A stretch of 6,599 nt of DNA. Origin: CAYZEZ01 sp964477295. Its GTDB lineage: Bacteria > Bacteroidota > Bacteroidia > Bacteroidales > SM23-62. The notes under the pieces are model-generated. The model saw nothing but the letters and a program-made list of their open reading frames with translations. It was not told the origin of the DNA and did no database searches. Positions 6,052-6,599 of the stretch are shown here, piece by piece (the stretch's first letter is position 1; each line of letters opens with the position of its first letter). Made by a program: the position numbers and the translations under genes. The stretch spans positions 1-6,599 of the forward strand of contig CAYZEZ010000266.1 of NCBI GenBank assembly GCA_964477295.1, given 5' to 3'.

Positions 6052-6599
6052 TTAATAGCTGGGACTGCCTTTGTAGACGCGTGATTTGCCCAGGGGTATG
6101 AGCTGGCCGTGGTAGCTGAGCTGGCCCGACCAGTTGCCGCGTATGGTGGCAGTGGCATTTCCTTCCGATCCAACCAGCAAGTTGATATCATACGTGCCAA
6201 GTGCTGACATAAATATGAGTTGAATGCTGTAAGAATCCTTTTTCCGGCCCGTTTTGCTTACCTCATACTTTGTTATCCTGCCATCCACTGTTGTGCCGCC
6301 AACTCCATTATAGCCTATATTGTAAGCAGAGCCCAGCTGTATCGTTCCCTGTAGTGAATCTATCATAATGAAATTGATATCGGGAGTAACCTGTATCCGC
6401 TGGCCATATTTGTCACTCAGCTGGTTTGCTTCGAGAACGAAGCGCTGTAATTCAACCATTTTTTTGGTCATTTCAACCTTCAGCTCACTCTCTTTTTCAT
6501 TCACTTCCTTCCTTTTCTCCTTCTCAAAGAGTTTTTGTTCTTTGCGGTCCTGTTTTGATGCTTTCCCGGCCTGACTGTATGCCGGAACAGTATACCCAA
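6052..6599 (-). CDS. DUF4251 domain protein, probably exported (5' end cut off by window)
   Basis: The frame ends at TAA 6054-6052 and stays open to the right edge: 181 complete codons plus two bases. A GTG at 6504 is in frame, but the 31 codons upstream are also coding. They read GYTVPAYSQA, like the end of a signal peptide with a SQA cleavage site, then a Lys/Glu-rich stretch. The true start therefore lies outside the window, perhaps about 20 codons away. After the signal end comes a charged helix or coiled-coil segment (visible residues about 11-60), then a beta-rich DUF4251 core: INFIMIDSLQGTIQLGS, GYNGVGGTTVDGRITKYEV, a YSIQLIF strand, INLLVGSEGNATATIRG and a closing WSGQLSYHGQL. DUF4251 proteins are Bacteroidota proteins of about 170-200 residues, usually exported or lipid-anchored, with no established function. 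It converges on the MBL gene. No catalytic residues can be proposed. Confidence 0.85.
   Translation of the reverse strand, partial: GYTVPAYSQAGKASKQDRKEQKLFEKEKRKEVNEKESELKVEMTKKMVELQRFVLEANQLSDKYGQRIQVTPDINFIMIDSLQGTIQLGSAYNIGYNGVGGTTVDGRITKYEVSKTGRKKDSYSIQLIFMSALGTYDINLLVGSEGNATATIRGNWSGQLSYHGQLIPLGKSRVYKGSPSY

Overview
The window looks like a chromosomal piece from a Gram-negative Bacteroidota, probably an environmental Bacteroidales/Marinilabiliales-type organism. The reasons are a DUF4251 protein (a family largely confined to this phylum), a Bacteroidota-style Mpl-like Mur ligase, signal peptides ending in '-AQ', A-rich gene leaders without clear Shine-Dalgarno sites, and a heptameric intergenic repeat of a kind I recall from such genomes. 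The phylum call is inference from protein character; no rRNA or other marker is present.

Layout. Positions 1-2486 (minus) hold an exported GH3 glycoside hydrolase with a PA14 insert; its last residues lie beyond the left edge. Positions 2487-2659 are intergenic and carry a 12-copy 7-bp tandem repeat, a G-rich tail and an AT-rich stretch. Positions 2660-4015 (minus) encode the complete Mpl-like murein tripeptide ligase. Positions 4016-4190 are a divergent intergenic region with a perfect 10-bp inverted repeat. Positions 4191-5111 and 5136-5981 (plus) form a probable two-gene operon: an exported nitrilase-superfamily amidohydrolase, then a cytoplasmic metallo-beta-lactamase-fold hydrolase. Positions 5982-6051 are a short convergent intergenic region with a degenerate heptamer and a canonical G-quadruplex motif. 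Positions 6052-6599 (minus) are a DUF4251 protein whose start lies beyond the right edge.

The genes do not form an obvious single pathway. mpl and the GH3 gene are co-directional but separated by 173 bp containing the repeat, so their co-transcription is doubtful. The nitrilase and MBL genes are 24 bp apart and probably co-transcribed, but their predicted compartments differ. No phage, transposon, CRISPR or defence system is visible. The least ordinary features are non-coding: the heptamer array 12 bp upstream of the GH3 start codon, its apparent degenerate relative at 5980-6000 with the same kind of G-rich tail, the G-quadruplex motif, and the inverted repeat between the divergent genes.
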